The notes beneath the pieces are model-generated. The model was not told where the DNA came from, searched no databases, and was given only the letters and a program-made list of their open reading frames with translations. From JAYVYM01 sp046593925 (GTDB lineage: Bacteria; Actinomycetota; Actinomycetes; Mycobacteriales; SCTD01), in NCBI GenBank assembly GCA_046593925.1, contig JBKJQN010000032.1:1-47713 (forward strand): a DNA stretch of 47,713 nucleotides, written 5' to 3'. The position numbers were made by a program, and so were the translations under genes. Below, piece after piece: positions 16,235-27,734 of the stretch. The stretch's first letter is position 1, and each line of letters begins with the position of its first letter.

Positions 16235-17202
16235 CTACTTCTTGGCGAGCACGCGGTCGGCGCGCGGGTCGAGGGCGTCGCGCAGGCTGTCACCGAGCAG
16301 GTTGAAGGCCAGCGTGGTGGCCAGCAGGGCGAGCGAGGGGAACAGCAGATACCACCAGGCCACCTGGTACAGCCCGCCAGCGGAGTTCGACAGCATCTCC
16401 CCCCAGGTGGCGATCGGGATCGGCACGCCGAGGCCGAGGAAGGACAGCGTCGCCTCCGAAACGATGTTGACCGGGATGAGCAAGGTCGAGTAGACCAGCA
16501 GCGGCGCGACCAGGTTGGGGAGGATGTCTACCCGCATGATGCGCAGGTCGGTCGCCCCCAGGGACCGGGCCGCTTCGACGAACTCCCGTTCGCGCAGCGA
16601 CAGGACCTGCCCGCGGATGATGCGCCCGACGCTGCTCCAGGTGAAGAACGAGATCACCAGGATGGTCACCCAGAGACTGGGTCCGGTCACCGACACGACG
16701 CTCAGCGCCGTGAGGATGAACGGGAAGCTCAGCACGACGTCCATGAAGCGCGAAAGAAAGGTGTCCGTACGACCGCCGTAGTAGCCGGCGAGGATGCCGA
16801 TCACCAGCCCGAGCAGGACCGAGAACGCCGTGGCGAGCAGCCCGACCTCGAGGCTGATGCGGGCGCCGTAGATGATGCGGGCGAGTACGTCGCGCCCGAC
16901 CTGGTCGGTGCCGAGCCAGTGCGCGGCGCTCGGGCCGACCGGGATGCCGTCGGACGTCAGCCCGGTCCGGGTGCGGTCCTGGGTGTAGGGGTCCTGCCCG
17001 ATGAGCTTGCAGAACAGCGGCGCGAAGACCGCCACCAGGATCAGGAACATGATGAAGACGACGCAGGTGAGCGCCACCCGGTCGCGGCGGATGCGGCGCC
17101 AGGCCAGTTGCAGCGGGGTGCGGCCCTCGATCCGCTCCCTGGAAACCGTGTGTACCGGTTCAGACTCCTCGTGGGGGCCCATCACGTCGGTCAGGGTCTG
17201 CG

Positions 17203-17206
<4 letters not shown>
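16235..17206 (-). CDS. oppC: Oligopeptide/dipeptide ABC transporter permease (OppC/DppC type)
   Basis: Second permease of the importer, 323 aa. After a cytoplasmic N-terminus of about 45 residues, the first helix (VALTCVVFIMFLILVAVFAP) and the GTDQVGRDVLARIIYGARIS segment are diagnostic of DppC. The EAA motif lies in FVEAARSLGATDLRIMRVDI. The ATG at 17206 overlaps the oppF stop by 4 bases (ATGA). The frame is open further upstream to 17419, but that is an oppF shadow. Confidence 0.92.
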
Positions 17207-18320
<1,114 letters not shown>

Positions 18321-18324
<4 letters not shown>

Positions 18325-19538
18325 CGACCGGCCTCCTCGGGAGCGAACGGGCTACGGACGCCGCCGCCGGCCTCGTGCGCGGGCAATTCCACGGCCTCGG
18401 CCTGCCTGACCAGCGCCTCGACGACGGAACTGTCCGTCACGGCCGCAAAGCCGACGAGCTCCTGCTCCGGGGTGTCCCCGACCGCCGCGGCCGCCGCAGC
18501 GAGGTTCGCGGCGGTGGGTCGCTTGGCGGCCGCCTCGCGCTCCCGGCGCTGCTCGACGTCGGCGCCGAAGCCGACTTCGCCCGTCGGCAGCCAGCAGGCC
18601 GACCGGTGCCGCTGGCCGGCCGCGACGTCACGCAGCGGAGGTACGTCGGTCAGACACTGGTCCATCACGTAGCCGCACCTCGGGTGGAACGAGCACCCGG
18701 TCGGCAGCTGGATCATCGACGGCGGCGTACCGGGGATCGGCTTGAGCCGCTCGCGCGCTCCGCCGTAGGACGGGATCGACTCGATCAGCCCCTTGGTGTA
18801 AGGGTGGTGTGGTTCGTAGTAGGTGGAGTGCCGGTCGGCGAACTCGATGCTCTTGCCCGCGTACATGATCATCACGTCGTCGGCGATCTCGGCGATGACC
18901 CCAAGATCGTGGGTGATCATGACCAGGGCGGCGTTGTAGTCCTTGCGTAGCCCTGCGAGCAGGTCGAGGATCTGCGCCTGGACCGTCACGTCGAGCGCGG
19001 TCGTCGGCTCGTCCGCGATGATCAGCTTGGGATTCAGCGTCAGAGCCATGGCGATCATGGCGCGCTGACGCATCCCACCGGAGAACTGGTGGGGACGGTC
19101 GTCGACCCTGCGGTGCGGCTCCGGGATGCCGACCCGGCCCAGCAGGTCGATGGCCAGCGCCCGGGCCTGCTTGCGGCTCTGGTCGGTGTGTGCGCGGACG
19201 ACCTCCTCGATCTGCTTGCCCACCGTGTAGTGCGGATGCAGGCTGGACAGCGGGTCCTGGAAGATCATCGCGATCTCGTTGCCGCGGAGCTTCTGCAGGT
19301 CGCTGTCGGCCATCGTGAGCAGGTCGCGGCCCTCGAACAGCGCCCGGCCGGTGATCTGCGCGCCGCGTGTCAGTCCCATGATCGTCTGCGTGCTCACGCT
19401 CTTGCCGGAGCCGGACTCGCCGACGATGCCCAGCGTCTTGCCCGCATCCACCGAGAAGGACAGGTCCTGCACGGCGCGAACCACGCCGTCATCGGTGCGG
19501 AAGGAGACGGAGAGCCCGTCGACCTCGAGCAGAGCCAT
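18321..19538 (-). CDS. oppD: Oligopeptide ABC transporter ATP-binding protein (OppD/DppD type)
   Basis: Partner ATPase of OppF, 405 aa. Walker A is GESGSGKSVSTQ (residues about 38-49), the signature SGGMRQRAMIAMAL near 155 and Walker B LIIADEPTTALDVTVQAQIL follows. The Opp/Dpp cysteine motif CSFHPRCGYVMDQC is near residue 285. An Ala- and Glu-rich tail of about 80 residues after that is longer than usual for OppD (about 330 aa). It follows oppA after a 211-base gap containing a strong hairpin (19686-19724). Confidence 0.93.
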
Positions 19539-19685
19539 GTCACCTCTGGTGCCAGGTCCGGTCAGACGGATCGCGTCTTCACGAAGCGGTGGGCGCGTCC
19601 CCTGTCGGCGACGCCTGAGCCGTCCAGATGCGAGTCAAGCACAGCGTGCACCTGCGGGAACGCGGCTTGGAGCAGCCGGTGAACA

Positions 19686-19724
19686 GGTGTCGGCGACGGC
19701 CCTGGCAGGGCCGCCGCCGACACC
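19686..19724 (-). terminator. 17-bp hairpin between oppA and oppD
   Basis: GGTGTCGGCGACGGCCC (19686-19702) pairs with the sequence at 19708-19724 with a single mismatch, around a 5-base loop. It lies 26 bases after the oppA stop. There is no T-tract. It could be a partial terminator or an mRNA-stabilising hairpin that keeps binding protein in excess over the membrane parts. Confidence 0.6.
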
Positions 19725-19749
19725 GATCTCGTCCGGGTGGAGCGTGGGG

Positions 19750-21537
19750 CTACTGGACGCCGACGCTGTTCATGTCGGCGTTGCCCGGGCCTGCCACGTA
19801 CACGTAGTTCTTGATGCGGGTACCGACGAAGTTCGCCTGGATGTTCGCGGCAATCGGCACCCACGGCGCGTCAGCCATGATCATCTTGTCGATGGCGTTC
19901 CACTGCTTGGCCGCATCGGCCGCGTTGGTGGTCGCCAGCGCCTTGTCGGCGGCAGTGTTGACGGCGTCGTTGTTGTAGCCGCCGTAGTTGGTGCTGCCGT
20001 CGCCGTAGGCCCGGCCGTCGAGCAGCGGGGTGAAGAAGGAGCGCTCAGCGGCACCCTCCCAGTCCGGGAACCAGCCGGGCAGCGAGAGGTCCCAGTCGCC
20101 GGCCTTGGTGATCGAGGTCTTCTGCAGGTACTTGGAGTAGTAGTCCTTGGCCGGGATCGGCTTCGGGGTGATCGTGATGCCGCTGGCCTTCAGGTCCTGG
20201 ACCAGGGTGTCGGCCCACTTGGGGTTGTTGCCGTTGGTGCGGTAGGCCAGCGTCAGCGTCAGGCCGTTCGGGTAGCCGGCCTTCGTGAGCAGGTCCTTGG
20301 CCTTGGCCGAGTCACCCGCGGAGTCCGGCGAGGAGTACATGTCCTGCTTCTCGAAGCCGGCCCCGACCACGGACTCGGTGAAGATCTGGCCGTTGGGCTG
20401 CTCGACCTTGTCGCCACCCGCGACCTGCGACATGTTGCGCTTGTTCACGGCGTAGTTGATCGCCTGGCGCACCTCGAGCTTCTTCAGGGCCGGGTTGGGG
20501 CCGACCGTGTTGAAGACCATGTACGGGCTCTGGCTGCCATTGGGGTTGAAGTGCAGGCCAGGGTCGTTGCTGCGGGCCAGCGTCGCCAGGTTCGCCGCCG
20601 GAACGGCCGTGGTCGACAGCCCCATGTCGGCCGTACCCGCCGCGATCTGCTGCTGGATCGCGTCGTTGGCGACCCCGAAGGTGATGTCCATCTCGTCGAC
20701 GTTCGCCGGCCGCAGGGTGTCGGTCTTGGGATCCCAGGCCGGGTTCCGGGTGAGCTTCATGCTCTTGTCCGGGTCGTAGGAAGCGATCTGGTAGGGGCCG
20801 CTCTCGATGATGTCCTGCTTGGACTGCGGGCTGTCGATGAGGTACTGCATGGCCTCGATCGGGCGCGGCGAGAGGGTCGGCAGCTCGAGCAGGTGGATGA
20901 AGTCGGCCGCGGGCGCCTTGAGGTCGATCGAGATCGTGGAGGCATCGACGACCTTGACGCCGGAGATCTGGGTGTTCTCGGTGTAGTCCTTGATGGCGGC
21001 GACGTCGGTCTGGCTGACCTTGGCGAACCCGTCGCAGAACTCCTTCATGCCGGCCATGGTGTCGGTGAAGTAGCCGATGGCCCCGAACGGCGAGACCGGG
21101 TTGCAGCCGAACTTGATGCCGCGCACCGCGTCCTCCGCGGTGATCTGGCGGGCCGGCGTGGTGTTCCACTTGACGCCGCTCTTGAGCTTGATCGTGTAGG
21201 TCTTGTCGTCGTTCGACAGCTTCGGCAGGCCGTCGGCGAGGTCGGGGACGTTCTCGACCCGGTCCTTGACCGAGTTGCCGGCGGGGTTCTGGTAGAGCTG
21301 GCGTGAGATGGAGCGCAGGATGGCGTACGACGCCGTGTCGTACGCGTCCGCGGTGTCAAGCGTGGTGACGTCCTCCTCGCTGAGCACCTTGAGCGTGCCG
21401 CCCTTGGCGACATCCGCCTTGGCCGGGCCGGTACTGCCGCCGGTGGAGGCGCTGTTGCCGCCGCCGCACGCCGACAGCGCGAGCGCCAGCCCTGCCGTGA
21501 GGGCCGTGGTCGTCAGCCCTGTGCGCTTGCTGAGCAT
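19750..21537 (-). CDS. oppA: Oligopeptide ABC transporter substrate-binding lipoprotein
   Basis: Extracellular solute-binding protein family 5, 595 aa. It has a lipoprotein signal: a positively charged start (MLSKRTGL), a hydrophobic core, and lipobox LSAC with the lipidated cysteine at residue 24, followed by a Gly/Ser linker. The mature part has the family-5 pattern GGTLKVLSEEDVTTLDTADA, LRSISRQLYQ near residue 75, a YTIKLKSGVKW segment near 115 and VRQAINYAVNKRNM near 350. GGAGAGG precedes the ATG. It is the first gene of the importer operon, with a 6-3-6 palindrome about 45 bases upstream. Confidence 0.93.
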   Translation of the reverse strand: MLSKRTGLTTTALTAGLALALSACGGGNSASTGGSTGPAKADVAKGGTLKVLSEEDVTTLDTADAYDTASYAILRSISRQLYQNPAGNSVKDRVENVPDLADGLPKLSNDDKTYTIKLKSGVKWNTTPARQITAEDAVRGIKFGCNPVSPFGAIGYFTDTMAGMKEFCDGFAKVSQTDVAAIKDYTENTQISGVKVVDASTISIDLKAPAADFIHLLELPTLSPRPIEAMQYLIDSPQSKQDIIESGPYQIASYDPDKSMKLTRNPAWDPKTDTLRPANVDEMDITFGVANDAIQQQIAAGTADMGLSTTAVPAANLATLARSNDPGLHFNPNGSQSPYMVFNTVGPNPALKKLEVRQAINYAVNKRNMSQVAGGDKVEQPNGQIFTESVVGAGFEKQDMYSSPDSAGDSAKAKDLLTKAGYPNGLTLTLAYRTNGNNPKWADTLVQDLKASGITITPKPIPAKDYYSKYLQKTSITKAGDWDLSLPGWFPDWEGAAERSFFTPLLDGRAYGDGSTNYGGYNNDAVNTAADKALATTNAADAAKQWNAIDKMIMADAPWVPIAANIQANFVGTRIKNYVYVAGPGNADMNSVGVQ

Positions 21538-21580
21538 CTTCCACCTCTCCGGGGCCCCGTGAAGGACCCGAGAACATGAG

Positions 21581-21595
21581 CCGGGTGTTACCCGG
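21581..21595. promoter_or_regulatory. Palindrome upstream of oppA, possible operator
   Basis: CCGGGTGTTACCCGG is a perfect 6-bp inverted repeat with a 3-base spacer, 44 bases before the oppA ATG. The position suits a repressor site in the 5' leader; no regulator is encoded next to it. Confidence 0.35.
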
Positions 21596-21734
21596 GCACA
21601 CCGCGCCTGAGTGACGCGCCGCTGCGACGTTAGGTCCGCCCGTCGGCTTGCGGAAGCCGCGCCACAGACGGCGGCGCAATCGTGACCATGCCGTGACGTC
21701 TACGGCGGTGAGGACACCGCACAGGTAGTCGGAC

Positions 21735-21749
21735 GTAGCGCTGCGCTAC
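21735..21749. terminator. Small hairpin downstream of tpiA
   Basis: GTAGCGCTGCGCTAC is a 15-base near-perfect palindrome about 31 bases after the tpiA stop. It may mark the end of the gap-pgk-tpiA transcript, but there is no T-tract and the stem is short. Confidence 0.3.
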
Positions 21750-21779
21750 CGCTGATCCTGCGGTCCCGGCACAGACCCG

Positions 21780-22555
21780 CTACCGGTCCTCCTGGCCGAG
21801 CCGGCAGATCCGGGCAAAGTCGTCGGCATCCAGGCTCGCACCACCGACCAGGGCGCCGTCGACATCGGGCTGGGTGAGCAGATCGGAAACGTTGGCGCCC
21901 TTCACCGAGCCGCCGTAGAGCACCCGGACCCCATCGGCGAGCTCGCCCGGGTGCAGCTCGGCCAGGGTCGTCCGCAGCGCTGCACAGACCTCCTGGGCAT
22001 CGGCGGGGGTGGCCACCTCGCCGGTGCCGATCGCCCACACCGGCTCGTACGCTATGACGAGCGTGCGCACGGCCTCGACCGGCACCGTGTCGAGCGCCGC
22101 CCGGAGCTGGGCGGTGCAGTGCTCCACGTGCGCGCCGGCCCTACGGACGTCCAGGCCCTCCCCCACACACAGCACCGGTACCAGGCCCGCACGGACGGCG
22201 GCCTGCACCTTGCTGCGGACGACCTCGTCGGTCTCGCCGTGGTCGGCCCGCCGCTCGCTGTGGCCGACGACGACATAGTGGCAGCCGAGCTTGGCCAGCA
22301 TCGGCCCGGACACGTCACCGGTGTGCGCGCCGGCGTCGAACGGCGACAGGTCCTGAGCGCCGTAGCCGATGGCCAGCCGGTCACCGTCGATGAGGGACTG
22401 CACGCTGCGCAGGTCGACGAACGGCGGCAGCACGACGACCTCCACGGCGGCCAGCTCGTCAGCCGAGAGGCTGAAGGCGAGCTTCTGGACCAGCGCCAGC
22501 GCCTCAAGGTGGTTGAGGTTCATCTTCCAGTTGCCCGCCATCAGCGGCCGGCGGG

Positions 22556-22559
<4 letters not shown>
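21780..22559 (-). CDS. tpiA: Triosephosphate isomerase
   Basis: Glycolytic enzyme interconverting dihydroxyacetone phosphate and glyceraldehyde 3-phosphate; 259 aa. Catalytic residues are visible: Lys in MAGNWKMN (residue 12), His in VVGHSERR (near 99) and Glu in AYEPVWAIGTG (near 170). The phosphate loop VRVLYGGSVKGANV lies near the C-terminus. The GTG overlaps the pgk stop (GTGA). The longer frame to 23066 is a pgk shadow. Confidence 0.96.
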
Positions 22560-23730
<1,171 letters not shown>

Positions 23731-23734
<4 letters not shown>

Positions 23735-24738
23735 GCCAACGAGCTGCCGACGAGCGTGACGAGGTCGACGAGCCGGTTGGAGTAACCCCATTCGTTGTCA
23801 TACCAGCCGATGACCTTGACCTGGTCGCCCTGCACCATCGTCAGGCCACTGTCGAACGTGCAGGAAGCCGGGCTGGTGACGATGTCGGAGGACACGATCG
23901 GGTCCTCGGTGTATTCCAGGAAGCCCTTCAGTGGGCCGTCGGCGGCGGTCCGGAACGCGGCGTTGACCTCGTCCCTGGTGGTTTCCCGGCTGACGGTGAC
24001 GACCAGGTCGGTGAGCGAGCCGGTCGGGATCGGCACCCGCAGCGCGAAGCCGTCCAGCTTGCCCTTGAGCTCGGGGATGACCAAAGCTGTCGCCTTCGCC
24101 GCGCCGGTGCTGGTCGGCACGATGTTGAGCGCGGCGGCGCGGGCCCGGCGCAGGTCCTTGTGCGGCATGTCCTGCAGGTTCTGGTCGGCCGTGTAGGCGT
24201 GGCAGGTCGTCATCAGGCCGCGTTCGATCCCGAACGCGTCGAGCAGCACCTTCGCCATCGGGGCGACGCAGTTGGTGGTGCAGGACGCGTTGGACAGCAC
24301 CGTCTGGCTGCCGTCGTACGCACTGTCGTTGACGCCCATCACGATCGTGAGGTCCTCGCCGGTGGCCGGCGCGGAGATGATGACCTTCTTCGCGCCGCCC
24401 ACGTCGACGTGCTTGCGTGCATCGGCGGCCTTGGTGAAGAAGCCGGTCGACTCGATGACGACGTCGACGCCGAGGTCCCCCCAGGCCAGCGCCCCCGGGT
24501 CGCGCTCGGCAAGCACCGTGACCTTGCGGCCGTCGACGTGCAGGCCGCCGTCGGCTGCCGAGACGGCACCGGGAAAGCGGCCCAGGATGGAGTCGTACTT
24601 GAGCAGGTGCGCCATCGTGGCGAGGTCGCCCAGGTCGTTGAACGCCACGATCTCGACGTCCTGGCCGCTGGCCTGCACAGCTCGGAAGAAGTTGCGGCCG
24701 ATCCGGCCGAAGCCGTTGATGCCCACGCGGACGGTCAC
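23731..24738 (-). CDS. gap: Glyceraldehyde-3-phosphate dehydrogenase, type I
   Basis: 335 aa; oxidises glyceraldehyde 3-phosphate to 1,3-bisphosphoglycerate. It starts VTVRVGINGFGRIGRNFFR (NAD-binding), the catalytic cysteine is in SNASCTTNCVAP (near residue 155), and the C-terminal WYDNEWGYSNRLVDL is typical. AGAGGA lies about 8 bases before the GTG. A candidate -10 box lies at 24780-24785. First gene of gap-pgk-tpiA; an oxidoreductase-like gene precedes it. Confidence 0.97.
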
Positions 24739-24779
24739 TGGGGTCCTCTCGTCGCTGTGTCCGGCTGGTCGCCCCACCG

Positions 24780-24785
24780 AACCTA
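24780..24785 (-). promoter_or_regulatory. Candidate -10 box for gap-pgk-tpiA
   Basis: TAGGTT on the minus strand, 41 bases before the gap GTG and downstream of the preceding gene's stop. No clear -35 was seen. Confidence 0.4.
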
Positions 24786-24815
24786 GCGTCTCCGCCCAGC
24801 CGCTCGGAGCAGGTG

Positions 24816-25769
24816 TCAGCCGGTCCGGACCAGGGAGCCGGTCCGGGCCGACTCCCGGAGTGCCTGGAGCACCCGCGCGGCGACCAGCAGGTCACCCAGG
24901 TCGGCGGCCCACGGCCAGTCGCCGATGGGGACGTCGACCCCGCCGACAGCGCCGAGCAGGGCGTGTGCGGTGGCGACCAGCCCGGCGGGGGTGCCGGGTG
25001 GTGTGGGTAGTGGCCGCTCCCGGCGGTCGGTCGTCCGCGGCAGTGGCAGCTCGGCGCCGCCGAGCCAGCGGGCACCGAGCGGGCCGGCCTCCAGCCGCGC
25101 GGTGGCGAACGACAGCCGGACCAGCGGCGGCGCGTCGTCGTTGCTCACCAGCACCGTCGCGCCGCCCGCAGTCAGCAGTGCCCAGGCGACCTCGGCGCCG
25201 CCCGGCAGCGTGCGTGCCGGCAGGGCCTCGGGCGCAGCCGCGACCGCGACGACGTCGCCGCACCAGGACGACGCGAGGTCGACCAGCTCGGCAGCGGCCA
25301 CCGGGCCGCGCGGCCAGCCGCGCACCGTCACCTGCAGCGGCGCGCCACCCGCAAGCGGGAGCGCCGCCGCGACCGTCACCGCCCACGGCTCCCACCGCTG
25401 CAGCAGCCCGACGGCCACCTCGGCCCCGGGCAGGGCGCGCAGCTCGCGGACGGGCTCGACGTCCAGCGGCGCGGCGCCGACGAGCAGCAGGAGCAGGCCG
25501 GCGCGGCGCAACGCCGGCAGCGCCTCGGCGACCCGCGGGTCGTCGCCGTCGACCGCCACCGCGTCGACCCGGGCGTCGGCGAGCAGCTCGTCGAGGTCCA
25601 CGTAGGCGGGGGCGTCCCGCGGGTCGTCGTACGGCGTGGTCGGTAGCCGGCCGGCGATCCGCCAACCGGCCGCCCGCGGCGCGCCCGAGTCGACGTCGCC
25701 GAGCAGCGCGAGCGTCGGCAGGTGCGCCGGCCCGCGGTCCTGGCGAGCCACCCGTGCCACCTCGGTCAC
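24816..25769 (-). CDS. Divergent Gfo/Idh/MocA-like protein
   Basis: 317 aa. The order of segments resembles an Idh/MocA oxidoreductase: YVDLDELLADARVDAVAVDG (as in the usual nucleotide-sugar dehydrogenase loop), VAEALPALRRAGLLLLLVGA, a segment where a catalytic EKP motif would be but reads APLDVEP, and later a VGLLQRWEPWA strand. The usual N-terminal GxGxxG is not evident (LALLGDVDSGAPRAAGW), so NAD(P) binding may be lost. It sits between whiA and gap, 25 bases after whiA. Function unknown; the family call is tentative. Confidence 0.65.
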   Translation of the reverse strand: MTEVARVARQDRGPAHLPTLALLGDVDSGAPRAAGWRIAGRLPTTPYDDPRDAPAYVDLDELLADARVDAVAVDGDDPRVAEALPALRRAGLLLLLVGAAPLDVEPVRELRALPGAEVAVGLLQRWEPWAVTVAAALPLAGGAPLQVTVRGWPRGPVAAAELVDLASSWCGDVVAVAAAPEALPARTLPGGAEVAWALLTAGGATVLVSNDDAPPLVRLSFATARLEAGPLGARWLGGAELPLPRTTDRRERPLPTPPGTPAGLVATAHALLGAVGGVDVPIGDWPWAADLGDLLVAARVLQALRESARTGSLVRTG

Positions 25770-25794
25770 CGGGCGCCCGTCACGACCCCTGCTC

Positions 25795-26775
25795 TCACGG
25801 ACCGAGCATGTCCTGCGTGACGCTGTCCTCGGTGCCGGGGATACCGAGGTCGTAGGCGCGCCGGTCGGCCATGGTCAGCAGCCGCCGGATGCGGCCCGCG
25901 ACGGCATCCTTGGTCATCGGCGGGTCGGCGAGCGCGCCGAGCTCCTCCAACGAGGCGTTGGCGTGCTCGCGACGCAGCCGGCCGGCGACGAGCAGGTGCT
26001 CCGGCGCGTCGTCGCCGAGGATCTCCAGGGCCCGCTCGACCCGCGCGCCGGCGGCCACTGCGGCCCGGGCGGAGCGCCGCAGGTTGGCGTCGTCGAAGTT
26101 GGCCAGCCGGTTTGCGGTTGCCCGGACCTCCCGGCGCAGCCGGCGGTCCTCCCAGGCCAGGACGGCGTCGTGCGCCCCCAGCCGGGTAAGCAGCACGCCG
26201 ATCGCGTCGCCGTCCCGCACGACGACGCGGTCGACGCCGCGCACCTCGCGGGCCTTCGCCTGTACGCCGAGCCGGCGGGCTGCCCCGACCAGCGCGAGCG
26301 CCGCCTCCGGCCCGGGGCAGGTGATCTCCAGCGAGCTGGAGCGGCCCGGCTCGGTCAGCGAGCCGTGTGCCAGGAAGGCGCCGCGCCAGGCGGCCGCCGC
26401 GTCGCAGACCGCCCCGCTGACGACCGACGGGGGCAGTCCGCGCACCGGCCGGCCGTGGCCGTCGACCAGGCCGGACTGCCGGGCCAGGCCGTCACCGTCC
26501 TTGCTGACGCGTACGACGTAGCGGTTGCCCTTGCGCAGACCCCCGGATGCCAGCACCTGGACGTCGCTGGCGTGGCCGTAGACCTCCGCGACCTCTTTGC
26601 GCAGCCGGCGGGCGGTCGAGCCGGTGTCGAGCTCGGCCTCCACGACGATATGGCCGGCCACGAGGTGCAACCCCCCGGCGAACCGCAGCAGCGCCGCCAT
26701 CTCCGCCTTACGGCAGCACTGCTTGCTTACCGTGAGCCGTGACAGCTCGTCCTTGACCGCCGAGGTCATCGCCAT
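25795..26775 (-). CDS. whiA: Sporulation regulator WhiA
   Basis: DNA-binding protein of 326 aa, required for sporulation septation in Streptomyces and conserved across Gram-positive bacteria. It has the N-terminal VKDELSRLTVSKQCCRKAEM start, a LAGLIDADG-like homing-endonuclease fold without nuclease residues (about 30-210), and a C-terminal helix-turn-helix (LRREHANASLEELGALADPP, residues about 265-300). It overlaps yvcK by 10 bases in the conserved uvrC-rapZ-yvcK-whiA operon. Confidence 0.96.
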   Translation of the reverse strand: MAMTSAVKDELSRLTVSKQCCRKAEMAALLRFAGGLHLVAGHIVVEAELDTGSTARRLRKEVAEVYGHASDVQVLASGGLRKGNRYVVRVSKDGDGLARQSGLVDGHGRPVRGLPPSVVSGAVCDAAAAWRGAFLAHGSLTEPGRSSSLEITCPGPEAALALVGAARRLGVQAKAREVRGVDRVVVRDGDAIGVLLTRLGAHDAVLAWEDRRLRREVRATANRLANFDDANLRRSARAAVAAGARVERALEILGDDAPEHLLVAGRLRREHANASLEELGALADPPMTKDAVAGRIRRLLTMADRRAYDLGIPGTEDSVTQDMLGP

Positions 26776-27734
26776 GCTGCTCCTGAGAAAATGGTGTGGT
26801 AAGCGGCGCCGAGACGTGCGGGGTCGTGCCTGGCCGTGTCGTCCCCGAAGGCGACGGGGGCCAGTACCAGGCGGGCGCCGGCCGCCTCGACGGCGGCCCG
26901 CAGGCCACGGGTGTCGCGGACCGCCGCGTCGTCCGCGAGCACCACGTCGAGGGTCAGGGACGGGGCGTGCGCGAGCAGGACGTCGAGGTGGGCCTCCGGC
27001 GAGAAGCCGGCGGTCTCACCGTCCTGAGGTACGAGGTTCAGAGCCACGAGCCTACGGGCCGCCGTCTTCTCCAGCGCCGCTCGCAGGTCCGGGATCAGCA
27101 GGTGGGTGAGGACACTGGTGAACCACGAGCCCGGTCCGAGCACGACCCAGTCCGCCTCGAGGATGGCCTGGACCGCCTCCTGGCAGGCCGGCGGGTCGTG
27201 CGGGCGCAGCCAGACGGCGCTGACGGTGCCGGCGGTCGTCGCGACCGCGACCTGTCCGCGTACCTCGACCGGGGCGTCCGGGTCGGGCAGCAGCCCGGTG
27301 ACCTCCGCGCAGATCTCCAGCGGGCTGCAGCTGGCGGGCAGCACCCGGCCGCAGCTGCCGAGCAGCCGTCCGACCAGATCCAGGGCTGCGACGAGGCCGC
27401 CCTCGGTCTCGGTCAGGCCGGCGAGCAGCAGGTTGCCGACCGCGTGACAGCCCAGCGGGCCGTCCCCGGGGAAGCGGTGCTGGAGCAGCCGCTGCCAGCT
27501 CTGCGCCCAGGCGTCGTCACCCGCCAGGGCTGCCAGCGCCATCCGCAGGTCGCCAGGCGGCACGGCGCCGAGCTCGGCACGCAGCCGGCCGCTGGACCCG
27601 CCGTCATCCGCCACGGTGACGACGGCCGTGAGGTGCGGCGTGACGGTGCGCAGCGCCTGCAGGGACGCCGCGAGGCCATGCCCGCCGCCGAGCGCGACGA
27701 CCTTCGGCCGCTCCTCGCGCGGTCGCGTGGTCAC
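26766..27734 (-). CDS. yvcK: YvcK/CofD-like gluconeogenesis factor
   Basis: 322 aa. The N-terminal VVALGGGHGLAASLQALR binds a nucleotide-type ligand, then VTVADDGGSSGRLRAELG and PPGDLRMALAAL, all hallmarks of the YvcK branch of the CofD superfamily. In other bacteria it is needed for growth on gluconeogenic carbon and for proper cell shape. It overlaps rapZ by 4 bases and whiA by 10. Confidence 0.94.
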   Translation of the reverse strand: MTTRPREERPKVVALGGGHGLAASLQALRTVTPHLTAVVTVADDGGSSGRLRAELGAVPPGDLRMALAALAGDDAWAQSWQRLLQHRFPGDGPLGCHAVGNLLLAGLTETEGGLVAALDLVGRLLGSCGRVLPASCSPLEICAEVTGLLPDPDAPVEVRGQVAVATTAGTVSAVWLRPHDPPACQEAVQAILEADWVVLGPGSWFTSVLTHLLIPDLRAALEKTAARRLVALNLVPQDGETAGFSPEAHLDVLLAHAPSLTLDVVLADDAAVRDTRGLRAAVEAAGARLVLAPVAFGDDTARHDPARLGAAYHTIFSGAAWR

